From assembly GCA_027924585.1 (NCBI GenBank), contig BSBM01000050.1, positions 2,666,001 to 2,730,000 on the forward strand: 64,000 nucleotides of DNA, read 5' to 3'. Source of the stretch: Larix kaempferi. Taxonomy: Eukaryota; Streptophyta; Pinopsida; Pinales; Pinaceae. Made by a program: the position numbers and the translations under genes. The notes below the pieces were generated by a model. That model did no database searches and was not told the origin of the DNA. It was given only the letters and a program-made list of their open reading frames with translations. Within the stretch, counting starts at the first letter, position 1; each line of letters opens with the position of its first letter. Positions 44,827 through 56,200 of the stretch are shown here, one piece after another.

Positions 44827-45600
44827 ATGTCTCACCACACCAAGCTTGAGGATAAGCTTTAAGGAGCTCATAACTTCTGAGCCTGGAAGTATAGGATTGG
44901 GTTAATCCTAGAAGAGAATGAGTTGGACACTTACATAAGTGAAGAGGTTCCCGTCCTAGAGGGAGAAGAGGCTAAATCCTTACACAGGAAGAACTTGGTC
45001 AAGGCTAACGAGAGTCATTGCTGATTCTATCAAAGACCATCTCATACCTCATGTGTCTTCCGTAAAGACACCTAAGGATATGTTTGAATCCTTGACCAAG
45101 TTGTTTGAAGGAAAGAACATAAATCAAAAGATGACTCTACGGAACCAATTGAAAGGGATAAAGATTCAAAATCGAGAGACCATTCAATCCTACTTTTCTA
45201 AGGTCTCTCAAATCAAGGAACAACTTGAAGCTGTGGATGAAGTAGTAGAGAATGGAGAAATTGTAATGACCACATTGAATGGTCTACCTAGGTCATGGGA
45301 CTCCTTCATCCAAGGAATATGTGCAAGAAGGAAACTGATCTCTTTCAGTAGACTGTGGGAGGAATGTTCACAAGAAGAAGCTAGGCTTGTGGCCCGAGAA
45401 GAAAAGATGAGAAATGAATATCAAGCTCTCACACTACACAGCAAGAAAGGAAAGTCCAAGAGGGAGCAATCTTATCACAAGAAAAATCCACACCATCATC
45501 ATAGAGATAAGAAAGATCTAAGATGTTTTTACATGTAATGAGAAGGGACACTTTTCCTTAGAATTTCCTAAGAACAAAAACAACAACAAACAACAACTAC
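44827..45600 (+). pseudogene. Copia gag with broken zinc knuckle
   Basis: ATG at 44827 starts MSHHTKLEDKL; after two early stops and a frameshift the open part 45053-45538 gives the copia gag (UBN2-type) domain: MFESLTKLFEGKNINQKMTL, IQSYFSKVSQIKEQLE, VMTTLNGLPRSWDSFIQG and a basic tail. The knuckle is frame-shifted and has lost its last Cys: RCF then TCNEKGHFSLEFPKN instead of C-x2-C-x4-H-x4-C. It would package element RNA. Confidence 0.88.
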
Positions 45601-46921
45601 TACAAGCAATCTGACAGGTATGGCTTACATGTATGTTTTGAAATCTGTTCATGATTAAGTTTATGACATGTTTATCTTCATGTTATTGAGTTTAGTAAAA
45701 ATCTTGATTAATTTTAGACTTTTCTTATCACCCTAGAAAAAGTATGCATGCATGGCATTCATTGATTAGGGTTATGACACTTATAATTGTACTAATGCAC
45801 TGTGGTGTTGTATGAGGATAATGTTATCCGCTAACATGAAAGGTACAAATCAAGTTCTAGATCAAGACCATGGTGATATGAAGACAAAGACTCATCCCTA
45901 GATGGACCACGTAGAAGCTATACTTACGAGGTATGTATATTTTGGTTCTACAATGGATAACTTATGAGTTATGCAGGTCATTGAAGAGAACAAGAAAACA
46001 TTGTTAGACATAACTAGCAAATATGATAACCAAGTATGTTTTCCTACATCAAGTTAGAATCCTACCTTGTGTTAGGATCTTATACTTTTGTATGATTGAT
46101 AATGATTATTCATGAAGTTAGAAATTTAAGTAATCAAGGGTTTATGCATATTATGTCTCTTACCTTGATTGATGATATGCCTAACCAGAAGAGTCCTATG
46201 GTCAAATAAGAATATGCATGAGTAAAATAAGTCTTCCCTAATGCTTATTATCCGTGTTTGAAATGATCATGACTATACATGTTTAATATTATTTTGTTGA
46301 GATTATACTAATGAATGTATGATTATGTAAGAGATCTTGAGGATGGCACAATCATGACACTAGTGCACACTTAAGCATGCATAGTGGTCCATGATGAATA
46401 TAAGTTAAAGGATAGGTAATCTAGGAAACAAAGGTCAAGAAGCAACACACTCCAGTAGTTCCTGCAAGGAAGCAAAGATTGCGAGGGAGTCCACCCAACA
46501 AACAAACACAGATAAGTATTTGAATTGTCATTTCTTATTACTTAAATGATTTTGTTCATTCATGTACATACTTATGTTCCTAAATTTAGGATGTACACTA
46601 TGCATTTTAGAAAAGTTTCATTAATGAACAAGATACTACTAATATGCAAGTAATGGGTAAGTGGCCTATGGTACTGTACAACATTCCATTGCTACTTATC
46701 TAGAATGAAACCTCTTTGCTGACATGTTGGGAGTTGTGCACACTCTTAACAATCTTCTGGTAGAGATAGAAGGCATCTAGAAAGTTACGAGACATGGATA
46801 AATGTTGTATTGAAGCATTGGCTAAAATAATTGCATGACTGTATTCTTATGCGTAAGATTTGTTCTGAAAACTATGAGAAGTTTCTAATCATGCAATTGA
46901 ATTTGACTTGTAGGAAAGATC
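45601..46921 (+). other. Noncoding interval where protease and integrase should be
   Basis: About 1.3 kb between gag and RT with no readable protease (DSG) or integrase motifs. AT-rich, with cat/atg-rich segments. It may be an unidentified filler sequence. Confidence 0.65.
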
Positions 46922-48535
46922 GTGTACAATCACCTACAAAAGAAGAACTTCAAAATTTGTTCTAGCAACGAAGTTCAAGAAAAAGTATCTATTGAAGATA
47001 TTGAAGAACCTGAAGTTCCCAGGATCTGGGATGCAATAATGGAAGAATTCCATGATCGAGGAATACCAGTCGATCATGTTTGGGATGTGGTCCCAAGACC
47101 AGAAGGGAAGTCTGTTGTGACTTCCAAGTGGATCTATAAGATCAAGCATGCTGCAAATGGTAGCATAGATAAATACAAGGCGAGGTTTGTATCTCGTGGC
47201 TTCTCCCAGAAAGAGGGAATAGAATATGAAGAAAATTTTGCTCCTGTAGCCAGATACACTTCCATCAGAACAGTACTTGCTCTAGCTGCAGTGATGAAGT
47301 GAAAGATACACTAGATGGATGTCAAGACAACTTTCTTGAATGGTGTAGTCGAAGAGGAAGTGTATGTGGAGCAGCCACTCGGTTTTGAGACACATGACAT
47401 AGAGTCATATGTGTGCGGATTGAAGAAAGCCTTGTATGGCTTGAAGCAAGCTCCTAGGACTTGGTATGGTAGGATAGACAGTTTCCTATTCAGTTTGGGC
47501 TTTACCAAGAGTAAAGTGGATTCCAACCTTTACTACAAGGTTGAGGAAGGCAATCCAGTGATACTACTTTTGTATGTGGATGACCTGTTTGTTACAGGTG
47601 AGGATAGATTGATTGTCGACACGAAGAGGAAGCTTGCTGCCGAGTTCGAGATGAAGGACTTGGGGATGATGCATTAATTTCTAGGCATGGATGTGTGGCA
47701 GAGTGTAGATGGAATCTTCCTTCGACAAGGGAAGTATGCAGTAGAGATCCTAAAGCAATTCGGGATGATGTACTGCAAGGCCATGGCCACACCTATGGAA
47801 TTGAACCTGAAGCTTCTGTGTGATGCTTCATCTGATCTGGTTGATGTCATGGTGTATCGTCAGATGATTGGGTCCTTGATGTACTTGACGAACACAAGAC
47901 AAGATATTTGCTTTGCGGTGAACACATTGAGCCAGTTCCTGACGGATCCCAGAGGTGTTCACCTGGTTTCTATAAAGCATATTCTGAGGTACCTGAAGGG
48001 TACAATTGATTATGGGCTCAAGTATGATGCGAATCAAAAGTTTAACCTGGAGGGTTATGTTGATTCAGATTGGGCAGGCAGTGCTGTAGATAGGAAGAGC
48101 ACTTCGGGGTGTTGCTTCAGTATGGGATTATGTGTGATCTCTTGGTTTAGTAGGAAGAAATCCTACGTAGCACTGAGTACAGCCAAAGCAGAGTATGTCA
48201 CATCTTGTTCAGCCAGTTGTGAGGCAGTATGGCTTAGGAAGCTACTGTCTGAGTTATTTGATCTCCTGTTGGATGCTACCTATATCTTCCGTGACAAACA
48301 GAGTTGTGTGAAGTTGTCTGAGAACCCGATGTTCCATGACAGGTCGAAGCACATCAAGATAAAATATCACTATATCATGGATATGGTGTAGAGAGGAGCA
48401 GTGAAGCTCCTGTATGTTGCGACGGATGATAAGGTTGCAGATGTGTTGACTAAACCACTAGCCAGAGTGAAGTTTGAGTACTTCAAAGAGAGGCTTGGTG
48501 TTCTTCATATTGAAGATACTTCGAGGAAGAAGTGA
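46922..48535 (+). pseudogene. Copia reverse transcriptase and RNase H
   Basis: RT blocks in order: VVTSKWIYKIKHAANGSID, FVSRGFSQKEGIEYEENFAP, MDVKTTFLNGVVEEEVYVEQ (Asp of the first catalytic block), LKKALYGLKQAPRTWYGRID, LLLYVDDLFVTG (active site), then MIGSLMYLTNTRQDI and RNase H with YVDSDWAGSAVDRKSTSG, STAKAEYV and HIKIKYHYIMDMV. Breaks: TGA at 47300-47302 (Trp expected), TAG at 47312-47314 (Gln expected), TAA at 47675-47677 (aromatic expected), TAG at 48389-48391 (Gln expected). No frameshift separates most of the domain, so decay is mainly by point change. Confidence 0.93.
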
Positions 48536-48698
48536 TGGGACACATTTGCAGGATCCATTCCAAGCATGGTGAGAGGAGGATCCTTCCCATGGCTATGGAT
48601 GTAAGCGTTGTATGATGAGCATCAAGATGATGCTCCAATTACTATTTTGGATATGCATCAGTTGGATGCTTTGTATGATCAGTTGGATCATGTATGAT

Positions 48699-48990
48699 GA
48701 CATGCATCAGGACGATGCAGTGACGATGATCAGGATGATCATGTGTGATGAGTAACAGGAAGATGCTCTGGATGACATGCATCATGACGATGATCATGAT
48801 GATCATGTGTGATGAGTATCAGGATGATGCTCTGGATGACATGCATCAGGACGATGCAGTGACGATGATTAGGATGATCATGTGTGATGAGTATCAGGAC
48901 GATGCTTTGGATGATATGCATCAGAACGATGCTATGATGATTATCAGAATGATCATGTACATTAGGATGATGTATGGTGAGTATCAGGTT
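48699..48990 (+). repeat. Tandem repeat of 64-75 bp, four units, in the copia 3' region
   Basis: Units start at 48699, 48774, 48838 and 48913 with GACATGCATCAGGACGATGC and variants, containing GATGATCATGTGTGATGAGT. The open frame over this block (48745-49059) is a by-product of repetition (DDALDDMHQ). Confidence 0.85.
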
Positions 48991-49044
48991 GATACTTCAT
49001 GGTTATGGACAGGTTGTGCATGTAGCATAGAAAATATCCTAGGA

Positions 49045-49460
49045 GATCCTATAGTTTGAGCTAGGATGCTCTTTCGTGGTTTTGCTACGAGAGGCATGTA
49101 ATCATCCCCGGAGATCCGATAGGTTGAGCAATAAGCTCGTAATTAGTCCTGGGATGCTATGTAGAGTTCTTGCAAGTTGCAAGACACTCTTTAAAGGTTT
49201 TGCCTAACCACATGTAATCATCCCTGAAGATTCGATAGGTTGAGCAGTAAGCTCGTAATCAGTCCTAGGATGCTTTGTAGAGTTCTTGCAGGATGCAGGA
49301 CACTCTTCTAAGGTTTTGTGGTAGGAGTCACATGTAATTAGCCCTAGATATCTGATAGGTTGAGCAATAAGCTCATAATCAGTCCTGGGATGCTCTTTAG
49401 AGTTCTTGAGGGTTGCAAGACACTCTTTTAAGGTTTTGTGACAGTGAACATGTAAAAGAT
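49045..49460 (+). repeat. Tandem repeat of 116-120 bp, three units, in the copia 3' region
   Basis: GATAGGTTGAGCAATAAGCT recurs at 49118, 49234 and 49354; each unit also carries CATGTAATCATCCC and GCAAGACACTCTTTAAAGGT variants. Confidence 0.85.
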
Positions 49461-49760
49461 CCTATAGTATGAGTTAGGTTTTATTGACGCACGTAATAAG
49501 TCCTGAGGATTCCACAGTATGTCTAGTGATGATGAAGACCTACAGGAGGCTAGGCCTGCATCCAACATGAAAAAGGGCTAGCTCTATAGAACTTCCTATG
49601 ACGAGAAGGATTCATAGATATCCCATTGATCGATATGTCGAGTGTAGCAACAGTGATGATGATGATGCTCTGTGATCCAGTGATGATGATCCAGCTCTAG
49701 AATTGAAGACTTGCGCCAATATGTTTTGATGACCTGTGCCTAGAGAATACCTTCCTAGTT

Positions 49761-49769
49761 AAGAGGGAG
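49761..49769 (+). promoter_or_regulatory. Polypurine tract of the copia element
   Basis: AAGAGGGAG directly before the 3' LTR start TGTTGATG. Confidence 0.8.
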
Positions 49770-50356
49770 TGTTGATGTATTTGTAACTTCGGAAGATATT
49801 CACTTGTATATTACATTTGTACTTTATTGTATATCCAACAGAGATGTATTATTCCTCTGATTGGAAGTGTCGTCATCTGTATATGCAAGTGTCGCAAGTT
49901 ACATTGTAAGTGTCGTCATTTGAATTGATGGGTTATTAGACCACCAGTGTGGGGTCAGCCCTAGTTAGGTCATGTGGTTGGGTTATTAGACTTTATTAGC
50001 AAGTCGACCCTGTTGGTTTATTGACAGGTCAAGTTAGTGTATAAATAGAGAGGTTGTGTCTCTCATTTGATTCATTCACTCACTTCTCAAGCTTGCATAG
50101 CTAAGAGAGAACGTGGCACACTAGTGGAGGAGGAGGAGTATCTGCTAGAGACATCTCTTTGGGTTTGATCATTGTGATCTTGGTTTGTGGCTTATCTTAT
50201 CTCTGAGGAAGTTGCGGGGTTTTCACCTTCTTGGTTTTCCTCGGTGAAACTCTGTGTCTCTTGTGTGATTGCTTTTGTGTATATGATTGATATGCTGTAC
50301 ATGTTATTCTCTTAGTGATCCTGAATGATAATGGAATGAAATTATAAAAAAAAACA
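49770..50356 (+). repeat. 3' LTR of the copia element
   Basis: 587 bp, near-identical to 43493-44079, ending AAAAAAACA. TATA box at 50040-50047. Followed by gttta, the right target repeat. Confidence 0.93.
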
Positions 50357-50361
50357 GTTTA

Positions 50362-50791
50362 TACCCAAGCCCTGAATCATTCCAGCATTCGTCTGAATGA
50401 GGAATTGGATCTACTTTATTGGGGATTCAGACATTCTTCTAGTAGTATCACTACCCAACTTGCCTATTTGGAAATTACTGAATCTCAATCATTTGGTCAA
50501 GCTTTGTGGTGGCATCAGACTATTTGGATGTTGAATGTTCCAGTTAAGATTCGTTGTTTCATTTGGTTCTCTCTAAGGAACAAAATACTCACAGGGGATA
50601 ACTTCAGAATCAGAGGTGGCATTGACCCATCGGTTTGTATTCTGTGTCGCAAAGCAGGTGAATATGTGGATAATTTGTTCACTCAGTGCCCTATTACTTT
50701 GTATCTTTTAGATGAAATGTCTTTAATATTTAGAGTCAATGGAAATTGGAACTTGGGTACACTTGAGAATTGTCTATATCATTGGTACTGA
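50362..50791 (+). pseudogene. LINE ORF2 C-terminal zinc-binding region (right of the copia insertion)
   Basis: Continues the LINE frame from 43492: TQALNHSS, then LLYWGFRHSSSS, ALWWHQTIWMLNVPVKIRCF and the zinc-binding region CILCRKAGEYVDNLFTQCP (C-x2-C...H-to-N...C), typical of the RT C-terminal module of plant LINEs (zf-RVT). The usual His is replaced by Asn-Leu-Phe context. Confidence 0.85.
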
Positions 50792-50994
50792 CATTACTGC
50801 AGGATCATTTCATTCCTAATTCTATTTGTCTGGGGTGTTTGGATATATAGGAGCTCCTTTCTCTTTGAATATGTTAATTATAAATGGCTGGGGGTGATCC
50901 GTTTGATTTCTCACTTTGTATCAGACTTCGTGTAGTTTAGACATTGAAATCCAAAGATTCCTAGAATGTTTCTGGATATTATGTCAAACCGTCC

Positions 50995-51385
50995 TTCGAG
51001 TTACTTTGATGGCACAAAGTAAGGAGGTTATCGCGGGGCAAGGTGCTATATTTTTATTGACAATGAACTATATTACGAGCTGTATTTAGGATATGGTTCA
51101 GGTAGTAATACACGAGCCAAATTACTGGCATGTTGGGGACTTCTCCAACTAGAATTATGGAAGGATAAAAAACATATTCAAATATGTGGTGATTCAAACG
51201 CCATCATTGAGTGGCTCCAAGGAAACCATAGACTGTATACTCCTCAATTATTATTTTGGAAACAACATGTTCGCGATTCTCTTAACAAATTTGAAGATAT
51301 CTCATATACTCATATTGCCGGGATTTATAATCGAAAAGATGACCATCTTTCCAAACGTGGTTTGGCTACAGATGAAGGCTAAGCT
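50995..51385 (+). pseudogene. LINE RNase H domain
   Basis: YFDGTK (first Asp of FDGA-type motif), then a stop, RAKLLACWGLLQLELWK (Glu position replaced by Lys), ICGDSNAIIEWLQG (second Asp), YTHIAGIYNRKDDHLSKRGL (last Asp). This matches the RNase H that several plant L1 lineages carry at the ORF2 C-terminus. TAA stop follows at about 51380. Confidence 0.82.
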
Positions 51386-52658
51386 TACTTGAAGGGATTT
51401 CGTAACCGGATCATTTTTGAAGAAATTTATTTCAAATTATATTGATATTGATATAAGGTATTGAATAGTAGGATTTCAAAACTTCATCATATGATCCATA
51501 CGATATTTTATTGGTAACCTATATAAATACAGTTATAAGGATATACACTCTGTAGGAAATATGTTAAATTTTAATTAACAGATTGTAATATTGATGGAAT
51601 AGACAAAAACAGTCATAGACAGTCACTATTCTTGAGATAGGAAAAAAATGTAAGTTTCTTTGATTCACACTATGAATAGCAAGGAACTATTTTTTCTTAT
51701 GGAAAAAAAACAAGGAAGAAAAGATAATATATAATGTCCATAATTAATTGAGAAGATTTAAATGCATCAAGAAAAAAATTAAATTACATAATCCCAAAGA
51801 CAAAATCAATGAATAATTCATCCTCCTTTAAAATTCACTGAAAATACTATTATAATGTCACTCCCTGCCTTATGTGATAAAAAGATAAAAAAAAATCATA
51901 TAATACATTTAAAAAAATGATGATGAATGCTTAAGAAAATGTTGATAAAAAAAATGATGATGAATGCTTAAGAAAATGATGATGATCCGAAGATTAATGT
52001 TAGAGAGTGTTTTTGGTTGAATTTAGTAAGTCCCACCACCTATAACTCAAATGTTCCAATTAAACACAACTGCGTTTGAGGTTTGCATTGTTTGTGCATG
52101 GTATTATTTTTTCTTTGTTATTTTTTTATTTTTTAAAGAAAAGTAGTAAAACATTTATAACTTATTTATAAGTTTATTGCTTATGTATTGTTTTTTTTAT
52201 GGAAAAAAGTCGCAATTCATTATATTGATAAATAAACCATATTGTTCACAAGTCAAAAGACCATACATTTATATCTTTTTCATTTTAAATTGAGATCAAA
52301 ATAATCTTAAGTGGTAATACTCATATACATGTCACATATTCAAAATATAAGCTAGAGTGTATACAATTCATTACAAAAAAGAGAATTGCTCACCAACAAT
52401 AGATAATGATACCTTTTGCGTGTTGCTTTGTTAATATTCAAGGCTCGTAATTTTAAACTTGCAACAATATCGACAAAAAATCTATATAATCATGTTGGTT
52501 ATATTGACTAAAATGTCATTCTAGCAATGCTTAACACAGGCTAAAAAACCACATCACCAAGAAAATTCATTGAAATCCATGTCAACATGCTCCATTGATA
52601 GAGTGCTTAAGTGGAATAAACATCGATGATTTAGTGATGTTGTGACCCTCTTTTGTTT
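51386..52658. other. AT-rich stretch without recognisable gene
   Basis: May contain the LINE 3' UTR (first few hundred bp); A-runs occur near 51.71 and 51.89 kb but none is clearly a LINE tail. A duplicated AAAATGATGATGAATGCTTA occurs at about 51.92 and 51.95 kb. Confidence 0.5.
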
Positions 52659-52671
52659 TAAGGAAATGTTT

Positions 52672-52921
52672 TTTTCCCACCTTTTTTTTAACCATGGGAA
52701 TTAGCAACCTCCAAAGAGTATATGCAACAACTTGCAAGCCACATATACCAATAACTCATAGGTTAGCCTGGGAAGAGACTTCACATTAGGGGGATTCCTA
52801 CTCTTTCAAATTTATTATGACGGATCAATATGTACATCCCTACCCTCTGTCGGAATTGAACCTGTGACCTCCCTGAAGATAACACATGTTCTTAACCATT
52901 GGGCCCACTTAGGTGTACGAT
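52672..52921 (-). mobile_element. tRNA-derived SINE
   Basis: On the minus strand an RNA polymerase III promoter is visible: A-box-like TGGGCCCAATGG (52897-52908) and a perfect B box GGTTCAATTCC (52852-52862), spaced as in a tRNA. The body runs about 180 bp further to an A-rich tail (A8GGTGGGA6). An imperfect target duplication brackets it: taaggaaatgttt (52659-52671) and taaggacaatgttt (52921-52934, sharing the border base). Non-autonomous; would be mobilised by LINE proteins. Confidence 0.78.
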
Positions 52922-52934
52922 AAGGACAATGTTT

Positions 52935-53233
52935 GAGACACCACTTTAAGGACACTTAGTAAAATATTACTCATAAAGTGTTGCATCTTCCACTAAAGTG
53001 ATATTTAATATGTTGTTTATATGTGACTTAGACATCACTAAAGTTGTTTTTTTTTAATTTCCTCATGTATAATTAGACATCACCAAAATTAATTAATGTT
53101 CTTGACTCTTGTCCTTTGTAGATGGAGGTTAGATGAACGATATAAGAAGAAGACATCTTCAAGTCTTTAGTAAAATCACTAGCATAACCTTATTCTAGAT
53201 GGAATGTGAATGATGTGATCCCTGATGGTCTCT
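52935..53233. other. Short stretch without recognisable gene
   Basis: Nothing beyond AT-rich sequence between the SINE and the next element. Confidence 0.5.
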
Positions 53234-53238
53234 TTATA

Positions 53239-56200
53239 TGTCACATACCCCAATTTTGCAAAAATAATGTAATTATTTTATTAATATTCCTGAGACATTA
53301 TGTTAAATTTAATGCTAAGTAGGAATTGATGACTCAGCAGAGTCACCAGAAAAGGAATGTAAATTCTGAATATTTTATTATTAATAAATAAATTATGTAG
53401 ACAACAGCATGGGAGAGCTGTTAAAAGAGGTTACTGGTCTAATTGGTGGGTGGAACTAGGTGGAAAGGCAAAAGACAAGTGGCAGCATCCTCAAACACTT
53501 CCTAAGTTGCAGGTGGCAACCTCCCTATATTTTGGGGTCATGATTCCCCAAGAAAGTGGAATATGAGCAGGTGGCTCATTTATGACAGTTAACCCAACTA
53601 AGACCTAGGCAATCTTTTAAATAGTACTCAATGAACTGAGCTGGGGGTTCAACATAGTTCTGGAGGGAGAATACATTCAGGTGAATGCTATTCAGGAGTC
53701 CCATTGAGGAAGTGGGATAATCAGTAAGGAAGTGGTCTGAGAGGGATGCTGCAGTAACTTGGTTCTAGTTTAGCTGTTTTGGCTGAGTGAATGGTTTGCT
53801 GTACCTAGATCCAGCCAGTTAGACCAGAGCGAGCTCGGGGGTCCTGAGAAGTGCTGTCTGGGCACTCTCCAAGAGTTGGTAGGGAGGAACAGCCTCCCAT
53901 TGCTGTTGTTGTCCACTGCTTGAAAACAGGTTCTGCCACTCACTCCTGTTATTTATTAAATCGTAAATGAATGCATGATATGTTTATCTTCATTATGACT
54001 GCGTGTTATTTAAGATATTCGCAATCCCTGGATATCAGTAGTATATTTAATAATAGTTACTGTGTTAATATTTCGTTATATTATTATGATCTTATGGATA
54101 AATTATTTACAGTGCATGGTAAACAGTAGTAGAACTGAAGTAATAGAAATGGTGGTAACTGTTAAACTTAGAATATTTATTTCCGACAGAATATAAGGAA
54201 GGATCGGCTGAATTTTTACTTAACTCAACCTTGGAATAGAAATAACAGTACAACAATGTCGTTCTTCTGTTGAAAATACTTTTGACAGAGTTCTGACCAA
54301 AACAAACTGATTAGTTAAATTAAAACACAAGATTTGAGACCGTAGAGTTTGTTTAGAATCTATCCTTCCTATTCTTTCTTTTTTCTTTTACAACAAGAAA
54401 CCTTTGGTAGATTTTGACCTAGTTATTTAAACTATAAAAAGAATCAGACAAAGACAGAATAAAACTAATTCGAGGCCGAGCTTAAACTAAGTAATATTTT
54501 TATGTCCAGTATTAATCTTTTACCAACACTATAATTTTAGTTCACTGTCGAGCTCCAAAATCTTTTTGTGATTGTACAGTCTCAACAGAGACCTAACTTA
54601 ACAATAAAATAAATTATCAAATTTAGGAATCATCCCTACAGAGATAGCTTGTGAACCAAACCATGGTTGCCATCTCGGAATCAAACCCTAATACTCTAAT
54701 TATTTAAAACAATATGAAATTTTATTACAAATATTCCACATGGAAAAATTGGACAACGAATCTACCACAGCCGCAGCCAGACTTCAAATATTGACAATTT
54801 TAAAACATAAAGTTGAAATGCCACACATATCAGCTCGAAAGCTATAGGAAGCTTTAGACGTAGCATCCTATCAATTAAATTCTTACAATAAATTCTTTCA
54901 CAGTCGTAGCTCTTTTACATTATTTAATAGAATGAAAAGTCATAGAATTTATCCAGGAAAGCTTTACAACGACCAACAGAGCACGAACAGCTTAGTAGTT
55001 ATTACAGTATTCCAATTTTGGGTGAGAACCCCAATTCGACAGGGCTATTAACACATTATCAACTTACCACTGTAGGATTTAACTAACCCCTATCGTTATC
55101 TTTCAAACACGCAAAAACAAAATAAAAACGTTGAGAAATAGGACTGCCATCACCTACAACCGAGCTATTTATCTTCACTGAATGTATCTTAAAAACTTAA
55201 ACATCTCTACTACTGTGCATTATATTTCATTGAAAGGAAAAGCAGACATTTCATAGGCCATCTTACAAGCAAAATTTCAGTATATTTAAACTTTCATGAA
55301 AACTGGGAAATACCCAATCTTTTTAAAATAAAAATACAATAACCAAACAAAGAAACCAATGGCCGTCACGACAGTATAAGCCACAGCTTGTTCGTTTTAT
55401 GATATTAAGTTCTTACACAAACCCTAACCACTGTAAGAAGAACAAACACATTACATATGATCAAATTTCATATATATTACCACATCCATCTTATGGGTCA
55501 GTCATGTGTATACACGCATCAATTAAACAGTCACAAAGGAGGTCTTCCCAGACCCAACCCTAACTATCCAAACTATCAAAGGGAGAAAAAGCCATGGTAT
55601 AACCAGGCTTACCCGGTTGGAGCAAAGCGCCGGAGGTTGGACCTCGTACACTCTCATGGTTTACCAGTGCCTGCACATTATAAGCGGACGATTAATTACA
55701 ACTCTTATATTTATAAAAAAATAAACATTTTATTTTAAATGGCAACCATAAAATCAAATGATATAGCTTACCTGCGACTATGGAGGAAGCAAAAACATAG
55801 TGAATGCCATTGTAGCCACACATTAAGTTATGTGGAAGACATTGCCTTAATCACCAGAAGAATGAGTTAGGAACTCCAAGATTTCCTCTCCACAATGAAC
55901 ACCGTACCCAAGAAAGATTCAGAACACTACCAGGAACAGATTAGATTTGAAAGCACGAAGGTAAACCAGGGTTATGACCACTTCTTAGATGCCGACAGTA
56001 GGAGCACCATGGCTCTGAAACAACTCCAGGGAATGAGTATGAGGGCTGAGAGAAGACCTGGAAACTGATAGCCCTCGGATACAGAAGAAGAGATAACCAA
56101 GATGCTCAATGTACATTAGAACGCCAATAACAGAGCTTACTGACTCACAACCCACATAGGAGACACACTCTACGAGCCATAGCAGCATGGAAGCTGCAAC

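Larger units (their letters stand above)
43493..50356 (+). mobile_element. Ty1/copia LTR retrotransposon, integrase-deleted, nested in the LINE
   Basis: Two 587-bp LTRs (43493-44079 and 49770-50356) starting TGTTGATG and ending ACA, a primer site next to the left LTR, a purine tract next to the right LTR, gag, and RT-RNase H in copia order. Protease and integrase are missing; 45.6-46.9 kb is noncoding. LTRs are very similar with small indels (a 14-bp block tattacatttgta-like only in the right one, and gatatgttgta-like only in the left), so the insertion is younger than most others here but not recent. A 5-bp target repeat flanks it. Confidence 0.93.
40450..51385 (+). mobile_element. L1-type LINE with RNase H, split by a copia insertion
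   Basis: Endonuclease (40.45-41.19 kb), reverse transcriptase (41.41-42.79 kb), and a C-terminal part interrupted at 43492 by a copia element and resumed at 50357 with a zinc-binding reverse transcriptase C-terminal region (50.36-50.79 kb) and an RNase H (about 51.0-51.38 kb). Deleting the copia element and one copy of its target repeat joins codons in frame (IEWTIY to TQALNHSS). ORF1 is absent, so the copy is 5'-truncated or that part is unrecognisable. Its 3' end, poly(A) tail and target duplication were not located. Confidence 0.88.

Noticed and set aside
48745-49059. A 104-codon frame rich in Asp and Met (DDALDDMHQ repeats)
   Set aside because: It is produced by translating the 64-75-bp tandem repeat in the copia 3' region; no start context or homology.
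55457-56188. Small frames inside the 4.4-kb element as genes
   Set aside because: No domain, composition typical of noncoding AT-rich DNA, and no supporting start or splice context.
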